DNA from: Euleptes europaea | Taxonomy: Eukaryota; Chordata; Lepidosauria; Squamata; Sphaerodactylidae | Reading direction: 5' to 3' | DNA length: 64,000 nucleotides | Assembly: GCF_029931775.1 (NCBI RefSeq) | Contig: NC_079322.1 | Span: forward strand, 77,995,326-78,059,325 | Shown here: piece by piece, positions 1-10,964 of the stretch | Numbering within the stretch: position 1 is the stretch's first letter | How the letters are laid out: every line of letters begins with the position of its first letter | Notes under the pieces: model-generated | What the model was told of the DNA's origin: nothing | Seen by the model: the letters and a program-made list of their open reading frames with translations, nothing else | The model's database searches: none | Program-made: the position numbers and the translations under genes

Positions 1-324
1 GGGGGCAGCTAATTCAGCTACCACGTCTCTGCTGATTGGATCATGCTCAATGCAGACACCGCGGAAAGATGCGCTGTTAAAAGATTGGAAAGGCGAGCCT
101 CTACTGACACCTTGAGGCAGCACCCAATAAAGGATCCTTTTAAAGTTACCCATGTAAGAAAAATGACAAACGTTAAGAAAACTCCAGAGAGGAAGCCGTG
201 TTACTCTGTCGTAGCAAAATAAAAAAAAAAGAAGTCCACTGGCACCTTAAAGACCAACATTATAATCTTAGGCGGAGCTACTCCTGTCTACTTCTAGTGA
301 ATTCCGTGGACTTAAGAGTGGAGT
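1..324. other. No gene seen; low-copy sequence
   Basis: No exon, RNA gene or complete repeat is recognisable here. A short stretch near 236-262 resembles the common segment (cactggcaccttaaagac) of the Penelope-like repeats described further on, so it may be an old fragment of one. Confidence 0.4.
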
Positions 325-334
325 AACTCTGCGT

Positions 335-1124
335 TGAGATACGCCGATGACACTACATTATTGGCAGAAAATAATGAAGATTTGAAACGACTACTGCTGA
401 AAGTTAAAAGAGAAAGTGCCAAGCATGACTGCAGCTGAACATCAAGAAAACAAAAGTAATGACTACAGGAGAATTACACAACTTTAAGGTTGACAATGAG
501 GAAATTGAAATTGTTCAAGACTTTCTATTCATTGGCTCCACCATCAACCAAAAGGGAGACTGCAGCCAAGAAATCAGAAGGAGATTGAGACTGGGAAGGG
601 CAGCCATGAAGAAGCTAGAAAAGATTTTGAAGTATAAGGATATGTCACTGGCCACCAAGACTAGATTAATTCATGCCATCGTATTCCCTATTACTATGTA
701 TGGGTGTGAAAGCTGGACAATGAAGAAAGCTGATAGGAAGAAAATAGATTCCTTTGAAATGTGTTGGAGGAGAGTGTTACGAATTCTGTGGACGGCCCCA
801 AAAAACAAACCAGTGGGTTCTAGATCAAATCAAGCCTGAACTGACACTAGAAGCTAAAATGACTAAACTGAGGCTGTCGTATTTTGGTCACGTCATGAGA
901 TGACAAGAGTCACTGGAAAAGTCAGTCATGCTAGGAAACGTTGAGGGTAGCAGGAAAAGAGGAAGACCCAACAAGAGATGGATTGACTCAATCAAGGAAG
1001 CCACGGCCCTCAGTTTGCAAGATCTGAGCAAGGCTGTCAAAGACAGGACATTTTGGAGGACTTTCATTCATAGGGTCGCCATGAGTCGGAAGCGACTTGA
1101 CGGCACTTAACACACAACACACAC
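335..1124 (+). mobile_element. Bov-B (RTE) LINE, 5'-truncated 3' end
   Basis: The reading frame enters at a YADD reverse-transcriptase box (about 339-352) and continues through the RTE C-terminal part, with segments such as VFPITMYGCESWT and GSRKRGRPNKRWIDS. It ends in the Bov-B tail (gtcggaagcgacttgacggc, then a CA-rich end). A 10-bp direct repeat, AACTCTGCGT, flanks it at 325-334 and 1125-1134 and reads as the target duplication. The frame is interrupted near 840-930, so the copy is dead. Confidence 0.85.
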
Positions 1125-1149
1125 AACTCTGCGTAGGATGGCGCTGTAA

Positions 1150-1565
1150 CACCATTCATTTTTATTATTTATCACTTATACCCCACTGTTTTCCCCAGTG
1201 GGGATCCAAAGTGGCTGACGTCATTCTCCTTTCCTCCATCGTATCATCACAATAGCCCTGTGAGGCAGGTTAGGCTGAGAGAGTGTGATTGGCCCAAGGT
1301 CATCTAGCAAAAGCAGGGATTTGAACCAGGATCTCCCAGATCCCCATCTGACACTCTAACCCAGAATGTTGAATTCAATTGTTACGAAGGCCAGATATGA
1401 CATAAATGTCACTTGGCTGGGCCAGCCATGCCTCGCCAGCCCAGACTGAGGGGGGGGGGGCTGCCTTGGCTGCCTCACAGGCCGGATACAAACTCTCAAG
1501 GGGCCGGATCTGGCCCACATGTTTGACACCCCTGCTCTAACCCCTATACCACACTGGCTCTCAAA
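1150..1565 (-). mobile_element. MIR/L2-like SINE, split by a hAT insertion
   Basis: On the minus strand this carries the core-type segment (ggtcatctagcaaaag...tttgaaccaggatctccc) and a tRNA-like head ending in the accacactggctctc motif. A short hAT element at 1362-1534 interrupts it. Confidence 0.55.
1362..1534. mobile_element. Short non-autonomous hAT element
   Basis: The ends CAGAATGTTGAATTC and GTTTGACACCCCTG are imperfect terminal inverted repeats. The 8-bp duplication CTCTAACC flanks it at 1354-1361 and 1535-1542. It belongs to the same family as the copy at 52,071-52,252. It has no coding capacity. Confidence 0.75.
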
Positions 1566-1582
1566 TTTGAAACAGCACTGTG

Positions 1583-2055
1583 TGTTTGTTTATACCACCA
1601 GGTCACAGCTGACTTACAATGACCCCGTAAGGTTTTCAAGGCGAGAGATGTTCAGAGGTGGCTTGCCCTTGCCTGCCTCCGATTCACATCCCTGGTAGTC
1701 CTTGGAGGTCTCCCATCCAAATACTTGCCAGGGTCAAGGCTGAGAGTGTGTGACTGGCCCAAGATCACCCAGCAATTTTCCATGGCAGGGTGGGGATTCA
1801 AACCTGGGTTTCCCAGATCCAAGTCTGACACCTTAACCACTACACTCAGCACTCTGTTTGTGTGCCATCAAGGCACAGCTGATTTATGGTGACTCCTGGT
1901 GGGATTTTAAAGGCAAGAGGCGTTCAGAGGTGGTTTGCCCTTGCCTGCCTCTGCGTCACGACCCTGGTAGGCCTCGGTAGTCGCCCATCCAAATTCTAAC
2001 CTGGGCCGACCCTGCTTAACTTCTGAGATCTGATGAGATCAGGCTAGCCTAGGGA
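1583..2055 (-). mobile_element. Two 5S-rRNA-derived SINE copies (one mosaic)
   Basis: The copy at about 1852-2055 ends on its minus-strand 5' side in a 5S rRNA segment (complement of gatctcatcagatctcagaag...cagggtcggcc). The copy at about 1583-1850 shares the body but runs into MIR-like SINE sequence, so it is a recombinant or an insertion mosaic. Compare the clearer copy at 57,157-57,375. Confidence 0.55.
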
Positions 2056-2299
2056 TGCTTTATATTGTTTTATAGGGGTTCAGCCCCAGGCTAACCCCAA
2101 AGGCAACCTTTGGCCATGTTTTTTCTCCTATAACGATAACCATTTTCAATACATTTTGTTTGACAAAAGAAATTCTGTAAAAGAAATCAGAACACCAGAA
2201 TTTACCAAGATGCAGCGTTTGCATTTTTGGTATAGAATGTAACATAGCAATTCAAAACACAATAATTTATTTAATAATCACACTCAAAATTCTCTCCTC

Positions 2300-3617
2300 A
2301 TTCCAAAGAGATTTTTTTTAATTTTCAAAAGAATAAAGGAGTGAACATAAAAAAAAAGGATAGGGGGAAATAGGGGGTTACAATTACAAAAACAGTACAT
2401 CAGTTATATAGAAGAAAAAGTATATACACTGGGTGGGAATGTCTTTTATCTCAGTTTAACCTGTAACATTCTAAAATGTGATATATTTATTCTCTATTTC
2501 TGTATATTTGTTAAACTAAACAAAAATACCTTTAAAACACATTTTTAATACTATCCATATTGAACTCCTCATAACTCATGCTGTTTTCAAATAAGCATAA
2601 TAAACCCTCCAATTTAGAAACAAGTCTTTTGCTTACTAAATTAGTTAGTTTAGCCATGACAGCATATTCTGCCAATTTGTTCTTTCATTCTTCTATGTTG
2701 GGACCTTCATCCGATTTCCATTTCATGGGTAGTACCATTCTGGCAGCTGTGACCGCATATCTATACAATTCCTCAGATGCCTTTTCCAACATTGCTGGTG
2801 TTATCCCAGGTAGCATGTACGTAGGATCCAAAGCAAACTCAATTTTTAACATTGCTTTCATTTCTCTATGAACTTGAAACCAGTATTTCTTCACAATCTT
2901 ACAAGACCATCAGATATGAAAGAAGGTTCCTTCAGTCTCTTTTCATTTCTAGCAATATCTGCTGTTCTTACTTATATTTTGAATGTCTTTAGGTGTAATA
3001 TACCAACAGAAGAACATTTTATACCAATTTTCTCTAAGAGCTTGACATGCAGTGAACATGATCTTTTGTCCATAACATCTCCCATTGTTGCACATGGATC
3101 TCTTCCCCAAAAATCTGCATCCATTTTATCATACATGGTTCAACTTGGTCTAACTCAGTGTCATATTTAAGTAAGAATTTGTAAATCCTTCCTAGTAAAT
3201 GATCGCTGTATTTTTCAATCATGAGTTCAAATTCTGTCATTTCTCTAGGCGCCCACGGGAAAAGACAGCCTTTTTTCAGTCTGGAAACCAGTTGACAATA
3301 TGTAAGCCATCTTGTGTTTTTATTTTCTTCTTTAATCCTTTGCCAAGTTTTAACTTCTCCTTGTGCACTAATCATGTCCTTATAAATAATATAATCCTCT
3401 TGCTTTCTTTGTGATCTGTCATCCTATGCTTCAATTGGAGACATTAATACGGATGGTGAGACTAATCTTGAGGAAACATTTTTCCAAATCCCATATCAGG
3501 AATATTCTGCTTTTTTTAATCTCACTTTTTCCTAAATACACAAGAAGGCCGGTCTCATTCCAAGGATATTTGATACATCTACCAAACAAACAAACAAACA
3601 ATTTTGCCATCAATTAG
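2300..3617 (-). mobile_element. L1-type LINE, 3' part of ORF2
   Basis: Minus-strand frames encode L1 ORF2 C-terminal sequence, for example KYDTELDQVEPCMIKWMQ followed by WEMLWTKD. The region is AT-rich, frames change several times, and no full ORF2 remains. Confidence 0.7.
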
Positions 3618-3940
3618 GTTTGCCAGCTTTGGGTTGGGAGATTCCTGGAGATTTGGGGGTGCAGCCCGGAGGGGGTGGAATTTGATGCCATAGAGCCCCC
3701 CGCCCTCCAGAGCAGCCATTTCCTCCAAGGAAACTGATCAACATAGTCTGGAAATCAGTTGTAATTCTGGGTAGGGTTGCCAGCTCCAAATCTGAAAATA
3801 CCCGGAGATTTCAGGGTGGGGCCTGGGAGGGTGGGCTTTAGGGAGGGGAGGGACTTTGGTAGGGTATAATGCCATGCAGTCCACCCTCCAAAGCTACCAT
3901 TTTCTCCAGAATAACGCACTTTCAAGATAGTTTGCAAGTG
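3618..3940. mobile_element. Two AGGGTTGCCA-type MITE copies
   Basis: Two adjacent copies start at about 3618 and 3772. They share the gttgccag end, the ccatagagcc/ccatgcagtcca segment and the cattttctcc segment of a repeat family seen again at 25.5 and 36.4-38.1 kb. The copy at 25,525-25,730 has an 8-bp target duplication, which suggests a hAT-like family. Confidence 0.55.
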
Positions 3941-4124
3941 GACTTTGCTGTTTCACACACGGCTTTTAGGCAGGGCCGTTTCCCCGTGTTCAAACGCACC
4001 CACCCCAACTTCGGGGCTTCCTTTTGATGGCGCACGCCTTCTCTGCCTGTCAGAGGTCGCCTCGCTCCACACATACGCATTTTGCCCGTGTTTTCCAGAT
4101 GCTGTTTCAGCTAGAATGCGTTTT
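3941..4124. other. Unique-looking sequence between repeats
   Basis: No coding or RNA feature is supported. The sequence resumes at 6281, on the far side of the L1 insertion at 4125-6280. Confidence 0.4.
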
Positions 4125-5176
4125 TTTTTAATTGATTCTTTTTATACAAATTTCAAATATATATTTCTTATTCTACATACATTGTTTGTATACCGTACTT
4201 TTCTCATTCCCTTCCATCCCTCCCATCCCCCTCCAAGCCCCACTCCTTCGCCTTATATTTTTTAGTCTCTTAACCCCAACCACGGGCACAAAGTCTGGAT
4301 CTTCCACCGAATGTCTTTTCTTCCTTCCGTTGATATCCACTCTAAGTAGGTCTTCCATCTACCCGGTGGCGACGCTGGGGTGAGTGCCATGTTTTTTTTT
4401 CTTTCAGTCTTCTAATATAATCTTTATTTCTTTTATTCCTTCTTTAGGGTTTGTCATAATAACCATAATATCATCAGCAAATAAATTAATTTTCATTTCT
4501 TCTTCCTTAATTTTATAGCCTTCTATCCTTGCGCTATTTCTTATCCTTTCTGCTAGTTGTTCTATTGCTAAGATAAATAAGAGCGGCGAAAGCGGGCAGC
4601 CCTGATGAACTCCTCTCTGGATCTGAAAGGCTTGCGAGTGATCATTGTTAACCTTAACCACTGCTGTTCCATCCCTATATAACTCCTGAATTGCATTTAA
4701 ATAATTACTTCCTATTCCGTACTTGCACAAAACCTGCCACAGGTATTCTTGGGACAGAGTGTCAAAGGCTTTGAATACATCCAGTTTTAGGAGACCCAAT
4801 TTTTTTCGTTGGCCTTATCTCTTGCAATGTGATATCCTCTTCCAATTTAACTTTCTCAGTCTCCTTCACCATTGAGTTAATGTCTTCTTCAAAACCTACT
4901 GTGTCCCTTTTCTTATATAAATTTTTATAAAAGGATTCAAACTCCTCTTTAATTACTTTAGGGTTTTGTGATGATTGGTTATTGACTTTTATACTTTTGA
5001 CCCTTTGTTTTTCCTTTCTAATTTTCAAATAATTAGCCAGTCTTTTTGCTGAGTTTATGCTATTTCTTTGGAATTCATTCCTCACCATAACATCCCTTTT
5101 TCATATTGTTGCCAAATCTAAAGCCTCTATCGGTTTTTAAGTTCTGTAATTTGTCTCTGTATATTAGGGTTATATC

Positions 5177-6060
5177 TAAATATTGTTGAAGGCTTTCACG
5201 GTCAGAGTTCATTGGTTCTTGTAGGTTATCCGGGCTGTGTAACCGTGGTCTTGGTATTTTCTTTCCTGACGTTTTGCCAGCAGCTGTGGCAGGCATCTTC
5301 AGAGGAGTAACACTGAAGGACAGTGTCTCTCAGTGTCAAGGGTGTAGAAAGAGTAATATATAGTCAGAAAGGGGTTGGGTTTGAGCTGAGTATTGTCCTG
5401 CAAAAGTAATGTGCTAATCATTGTCCTGTAAGTATCAAGATAATGTGCTAATGAGGGTGTGGTATGTTAATATGGAACCATTGTATCCTGAAGTGATCTG
5501 TTAATGTGTGTAATCCAAAGCTAATCTGCATGGCTATTGTTGAATGTTGTCTTTGTTAGTCTGGAGGTTTTCGGGACAGGAAGCCAAGCCTTATTCATTC
5601 TTAAACTCTCTTCTTTTCTGTTAAGCATCAGCACATCTTTAACAGAAAAGAAGAGAGTTAAAGAATGAATAAGGCTTGGCTTCCTGTCCTGAAAACCTCC
5701 AGACTAACAAAGACTACAGTCCACAATAGCCATGCAGATTAGCTTTGGATTTCACACATTAGCAGATCACTTCAGGATACAATGGTTCCACATTAACATA
5801 CCACACCCTCATTAGCACATTATCTTGATTCTTACAGGACAATGATTTGCACATTACCCTTAATACTTTGCAGGACAATGACTCAGCTCAAACCCAACCC
5901 CCTTCTGACTATATATTACTCTTCCTACACACTTGACACTGAGAGACACTGTCCTTCAGTGTTACTCCTCTGAAGATGCCTGCCACAGTTGCTGGCGAAA
6001 CGTCAGGAAAGAAAATTCCAAGACCACGGTTACACAGCCCGGATAACCTACAAGAACCAA
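5177..6060. mobile_element. Penelope-like element hairpin copy
   Basis: This is an 884-bp insertion made of two inverted arms of about 410-420 bp around a short spacer (about 5623-5640), plus a one-sided extension at 5177-5212. An 11-bp duplication, GGGTTATATCT, flanks it (5166-5176 and 6061-6071). The arms end in the ggttcttgtaggttatccgg motif. Terminal-repeat units in inverted pairs and hammerhead-like motifs are known for Penelope-like elements; the family call rests on these and on recalled similarity. Confidence 0.6.
5970..6004 (+). ncRNA. Hammerhead-ribozyme-like motif
   Basis: CTGAAGA (5970-5976) fits the CUGANGA core. A possible stem II (tgcc...ggc) follows, then GAAA (5997-6000) and CGTC (6001-6004), which fits a minimal helix III with a UC cleavage site. 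In the inverted arm (about 5266-5300) the equivalent core reads AAAA instead of GAAA, so only this arm has an intact core. Activity is not shown. Confidence 0.45.
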
Positions 6061-6280
6061 GGGTTATATCTGTTTGTTTGTTTACTCTGTAAACTTTCCA
6101 ATTCCTAAATTTTAAGTTGTCTTTTTGAGTACCACTCTCTTTTTATAATTCTTTCTTTTTTTATGCAATATCCCCTTTTGCAGCATCCCATAAGATATTA
6201 GTAGTGACCGACCCTCTGTTTTCCTCAAAATACAGCTTTGTCTGCTCTTTCATATATTGTCTATCCTCTTCCTTAACCAC

Positions 6281-6540
6281 AGCTAGAATGTGTTTTGCCC
6301 AACGCGCGTTTGATCCTGGCTGAAACTGGGAACCAAGGAGGCGAAAGTGACCGCGCGTTTTCGACCCGCAGTGAAAGCCAGCGGCCAAGCGTGTGAAAAG
6401 TGGCTCGAGAGCGCATCCTTCGGCATGTGTGTGGAAGCGCCCAGAGTCCTGCTGTCGTTTCAGGAGATCTCCACCCCCTGCCTGGAGGTTGGCACCCCGG
6501 AGCCCCCACCCTGTCTCTTGTCTTCCTCCAAGTGCGTCCG
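6281..6540. other. Unique-looking sequence with a MITE remnant
   Basis: This continues the sequence that the L1 copy interrupted. A piece at about 6460-6500 (gagatctccaccccctgcc, then ggaggttggca) resembles the end of the AGGGTTGCCA MITE family. No exon is supported. Confidence 0.35.
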
Positions 6541-6543
6541 TCC

Positions 6544-6670
6544 AGGCAAGTTGGTGATATGAAAGGCCTCCACCTGAGACCCTGGAGAGCTGCTGCCAGT
6601 CTGAGTAGGCAATACTGACTTTGATGGACCCAAGGGCCTGGTTCAGTAGAAGGCAGCTTCATGCGTTCAT
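6544..6670 (+). mobile_element. tRNA-derived SINE, 3' body fragment
   Basis: Contains the SINE body (gagaccctggagagctgctg) and tail (gattcagtataaggcagcttcatg type) without its tRNA-like head. It directly precedes the head array. Confidence 0.7.
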
Positions 6671-6689
6671 GCGATGTGCCATTTTGGGG

Positions 6690-9590
6690 AGGGGTTGTGG
6701 CTTAGCGGTAGAGCATCAGCTTGGCATGCAGAAAGCCCCAGGTTCAATCCCCAGGGGCATCTCCAGTTAAAGGAACTAGGCAAGTAGGTGATGTGAAAGA
6801 CCTCTGCCTGAGACCCTGGAGAGCCATGGAGAGGAGCCATGGCTCAGTGGCAGAGCCTCTGCTTGGCATGCAGAACTAGGCAAGTAGGTGATGTGAAAGA
6901 CCTCTGCCTGAGACCCTGGAGAGCCATGGAGAGGGGCCGTGGCTCAGTGGTAGAGCATCCACTTGGCATGCAGAAGGTCCCAGGTTCAATCCTTGGCATC
7001 TCCAGTAAAAGGGACTAGGCAAGTAGGTGATGCGAAAGACCCCTGCCTGAGAACCTGGAGAGCCCTGGGGAAGAGCTGTGGCTCAGTGGCAGAGCCTCGG
7101 CTTGGCATGCAGAACTAGGCAAGGAGGTGCTGTGAAAGACCCCTGCCTGAGACCCTGGAGAGCCATGGAGAGGGGCTGTGGTTCAGTGGCAGAGCCTCTG
7201 CTTGGCATGCAGAAGGTCCCCGGTTCAATCCCCAGGGGCATCTCCAGTGAAAGGGACCAGGCGAGGAGGTGATGGGAAAGACCCCTGCCTGAGACCCTGG
7301 AGAGCCGTGGGGAAGGGCTGTGGCTCAATGGCAGAGCATTGGCTTGGCATGGAGAACTAGGCAAGGAGGTGATGGGAAAGACCCCTGCCTGAGACCCTGG
7401 AGAGCCATGGGGAAGCGCTGTGGCTCAATGGCAGAGCCTCGGCTTGGCATGCAGAACTAGGCAAGGAGGTGCTGTGAAAGACCCCTGCCTGAGACCCTGG
7501 AGAGCCATGGAGAGGGGCCGTGGTTCAGTGGCAGAGCCTCTGCTTGGCATGCAGAAGGTCCCCGGTTCAATCCCCAGGGGCATCTCCAGTGAAAGGGACC
7601 AGGCGAGGAGGTGATGGGAAAGACCCCTGCCTGAGACCCTGGAGAGCCGTGGGGAAGGGCTGTGGCTCAATGGCAGAGCATTGGCTTGGCATGGAGAACT
7701 AGGCAAGGAGGTGATGGGAAAGACCCCCGCCTGAGACCCTGGAGAGCCATGGGGAAGCGCTGTGGCTCAATGGCAGAGCCTCGGCTTGGCATGCAGAACT
7801 AGGCAAGGAGGTGCTGTGAAAGACCCCTGCCTGAGACCCTGGAGAGCCATGGAGAGGGGCCGTGGTTCAGTGGCAGAGCCTCTGCTTGGCATGCAGAAGG
7901 TCCCCGGTTCAATCCCCAGGGGCATCTCCAGTGAAAGGGACCAGGCGAGGAGGTGATGGGAAAGACCCCTGCCTGAGACCCTGGAGAGCCGTGGGGAAGG
8001 GCTGTGGCTCAATGGCAGAGCATTGGCTTGGCATGGAGAACTAGGCAAGGAGGTGATGGGAAAGACCCCTGCCTGAGACCCTGGAGAGCCCTGGGGAAGC
8101 GCTGTGGCTCAGTGGCAGAGCCTCGGCTTGGCATGCAGAACTAGGCAAGGAGGTGCTGTGAAAGACCCCTGCCTGAGACCCTGGAGAGCCATGGAGAGGG
8201 GCCGTGGTTCAGTGGCACAGCCTCTGCTTGGCATGCAGAAGGTCCCCGGTTCAATCCCCAGGGGCATCTCCAGTGAAAGGGACCAGGCGAGGAGGTGATG
8301 GGAAAGACCCCTGCCTGAGACCCTGGAGAGCCGTGGGGAAGGGCTGTGGCTCAATGGCGGAGCATTGGCTTGGCATGGAGAACTAGGCAAGGAGGTGATG
8401 GGAAAGACCCCTGCCTGAGACCCTGGAGAGCCCTGGGGAAGCGCTGTGGCTCAATGGCAGAGCCTCGGCTTGGCATGCAGAACTAGGCAAGTAGGTGCTG
8501 TGAAAGACCCCTGCCTGAGACCCTGGAGAGCCATGGAGAGGGGCCGTGGCTCAGTGGCACAGCATCTGCTTGGCATGCAGAAGGTCCCAGGTTCAATCCC
8601 CAGGGGCATCTCCAGTGAAAGGGACCAGGCGAGGAGGTGCTGTGAAAGACCCCTGCTTGAGACCCTGGAGAGCCATGGAGAGGGGCCGTGGTTCAGTGGC
8701 AGAGCCTCTGCTTGGCATGCAGAACTAGGCAAGTAGGTGCTGTGAAAGACCCCTGCCTGAGACCCTGGAGAGCCATGGAGAGGGGCTGTGGTTCAGTGGC
8801 AGAGCCTCTGCTTGGCATGCAGAAGGTCCCCGGTTCAATCCCCAGGGGCATCTCCAGTGAAAGGGACCAGGCGAGGAGGTGATGGGAAAGACCCCTGCCT
8901 GAGACCCTGGAGAGCCATGGGGAAGGGCTGTGGCTCAATGGCAGAGCATTGGCTTGGCATGGAGAACTAGGCAAGGAGGTGATGGGAAAGACCCCTGCCT
9001 GAGATCCTGGAGAGCCCTGGGGAAGCGCTGTGGCTCAGTGGCAGAGCCTCGGCTTGGCATGCAGAACTAGGCAAGGAGGTGCTGTGAAAGACCCCTGCCT
9101 GAGACCCTGGAGAGCCATGGAGAGAGGCCGTGGTTCAGTGGAAGAGCCTCTGCTTGGCATGCAGAAGGTCCCCGGTTCAATCCCCAGGGGCATCTCCAGT
9201 GAAAGGGCCCAGGCGAGGAGGTGCTGTGAAAGACCCCTGCCTGAGACCCTGGAGAGCCGTGGGGAAGAGCTGTGGCTCAATGGCAGAGCCTCGGCTTGGC
9301 ATGCAGAACTAGGCAAGGAGGTGCTGTGAAAGACCCCTGCCTGAGACCCTGGAGAGCCATGGAGAGAGGCCGTGGTTCAGTGGCAGAGCCTCTGCTTGGC
9401 ATGCAGAAGGTCCCCGGTTCAATCCCCAGGGGCATCTCCAGTGAAAGGGCCCAGGCGAGGAGGTGCTGTGAAAGACCCCTGCTTGAGACCCTGGAGAGCC
9501 ACGGAGAGGGGCCTCGGCTCAGTGGCGGAGCCTCTGCCGGGCCCGCGGAAGGTCCCCGGTTCCATCCCCGGCAGCACCCCCAGGCGAGGC
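6690..9590 (+). repeat. Tandem array of tRNA-like SINE heads
   Basis: About 25 tRNA-like heads lie head to tail. Each has an A-box-like TGGCTCAGTGG (or a close variant). About 11 also keep a B-box-like GGTTCAATCCC; in the others the segment between gcatgcagaa and ctaggcaag is missing, which removes the B box. The higher-order period is 342 bp (7078, 7420, 7762, 8104, 8446), made of sub-steps of about 100, 100 and 142 bp. Later steps of 242 and 342 bp show loss or gain of one sub-unit. Adjacent 342-bp units are almost identical, so expansion is recent. Short open frames inside it are repeat shadows. Confidence 0.9.
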
Positions 9591-10430
9591 GGCGACGATG
9601 GCCAAGACCCTTTTCCGCTCCCCCGTTGCGCGCGGGGCGAGAAGCTCCCCTGTTGCGCGCGGGGGCCCCGTCCGTCCGGCAGTCCGGCAGTCCGGCCGTC
9701 CGGCCGGCGGGCTCCAGCAGAGGGCAGCGGCCGCGGAGGGAAGGGAGCGGGCGGCCGGGGTCCCTCCTCCTCCTCCTCCTCCTCCTCCTCCCGGCGCGCG
9801 CGCGGAGTCGGGCGGAGCCATCGGGGCGGCCGCGCTTTGTGGCTCCGGACGGAGGCGGCGCGCGGGGCCCGGCGGCGGCGGCGGCTGGCTGGTCTGGCGG
9901 GTAAGGGGCTCCCGACCCGCCCGGACCCCGCCCGGACCCGGCGCGGGGCGCGCGGCAGAGCGCAGCGCATCGCAGGGGCTGGTGGCGCAGGAGCGCACGG
10001 GGCCGCCTCCTTCCCTTCGCCGGAGCGGGGAGACGGGAGGCCGGGCAGGGCGCGCCCTGGACGGCAGGGAGGGATGGAGGGAGGGAGGGATGGAGGGAGC
10101 CCCTTGCGCCAAGCGGACCCCTCCCCAGGCACGGACCCCGGCGCGCGGAGGAGGGGCGCGCCCGGCCAGGAGCGCGGCGACCCCCTCTCCCTCCCCGCGC
10201 GCGCGCGCGCGCGCGGGGAGGGAGAGGGGGTCGCCGCGCTCCTGGCCGGGCGCGCCCCTCGACGACCCCCCCCCCCACCTCGGGAGGGGGCGCACGCTTC
10301 CTCCCCCGCCCCGGGACTCCCCCTCCGGCTGTCCGGCGCGCCCCCAAAGCCCGCCGCGCCCTGCGGCAAGGGGACGGGGGCCCCCCGCCCCGGCCAAAAC
10401 CCCGCCGCCGGGAGCCTGACGAGAGTGGGA
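9520..10430 (+). promoter_or_regulatory. CpG island, probable promoter and exon 1 of gene A
   Basis: Very GC- and CpG-rich, with a CTC run near 9770-9790. A good splice donor (GGTCTGGCGG|gtaagg) follows base 9900 on the plus strand, so a non-coding first exon ending at 9900 could splice to the acceptor at 14,678/14,679. The transcription start cannot be fixed. Long open frames on both strands here are composition effects. The last SINE head of the array lies inside the island's left edge. Confidence 0.65.
10151..10260. repeat. Perfect 110-bp palindrome
   Basis: The 55-bp arms 10151-10205 and 10206-10260 are exact reverse complements with no spacer. The centre is a (CG)n run, and the arms hold gaccccctctccctcccc and its complement. 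Symmetry stops exactly at both ends (10150 and 10261 do not pair). It lies in the CpG island just downstream of the candidate donor at 9901. Confidence 0.95.
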
Positions 10431-10489
10431 GTTGGAAAGGGGAGAGAATTCAAGGGTGTATAATGCCATAGAGTCCACCTCCAAAGTGG

Positions 10490-10708
10490 CCATGAGTGAT
10501 GGACGCTAATCTGGTGAACCAGCTTGGTTTCCCCACTCCTACCCCTGAAGCCAGCCGGGTGACCTTAGGCTAGTCACCGCTCTCTTAGAGCTCTCTCAGC
10601 CCCACCGACCTCACAAGGTGTCTGTTGTGGGGGGTGGGAAGGGAAGGCGATCAGAAGCAGCTTTGAGACTCCTTAAAGGTCTAGAGAAAACCAGGGTATA
10701 AAAAATGG
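10490..10708 (+). mobile_element. Sauria-type SINE, head truncated
   Basis: Shows the body (gaccttaggctagtcaccgc), the cctcacaaggtgtctgttg segment and the Bov-B-like tail (ggtctagagaaaaccagggtat). A fragment of the AGGGTTGCCA MITE family (about 10440-10490) replaces the head. Confidence 0.65.
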
Positions 10709-10964
10709 GAAAACATGAACCCCCCCAGCCTGAAACCCTCCTTGAAGCAGCCCCAATCATTGAGGGCCCCTTTGCCTGTGTGCTGTGCAGAGAAACTGGG
10801 GGAAATAATGAGGTGGCGAAAGGAAAGGGCATTTCTCCTCCATTTCAGCAAAAGCTGTTCTTGGAAGAAAGCCCTCAGAGGGAAGGGAACCCCCTTTGAT
10901 CTGACAGGTGTCTGTTTGCACAGCTCTTTGTCGGCCTTGAAGGTTCGACTGGACTCGAATCGAG

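Larger units (their letters stand above)
4125..6280 (-). mobile_element. L1-type LINE with target duplication
   Basis: Minus-strand frames at 4404-4799 and 4762-5088 give L1 reverse transcriptase, including GCPLSPLLF and the catalytic LFADDIM box. A T-run at about 4127 is the tail. Flanking copies of CAGCTAGAATG(C/T)GTTTT near 4108 and 6280 look like the target duplication. The RT lies unusually close to the 3' end, so internal sequence is missing. A Penelope-like hairpin (5177-6060) interrupts it. Confidence 0.8.

Noticed and set aside
6690-9590. Possible cluster of genuine tRNA genes
   Set aside because: Heads have A and B boxes but no paired acceptor stem or terminator, and match the heads of dispersed SINEs with bodies and tails.
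9277-10463. Long overlapping open frames (up to about 360 codons) on both strands
   Set aside because: They arise from CpG-island composition and the SINE array. All frames are open together, the products are Arg/Pro/Gly-rich and have no domain.
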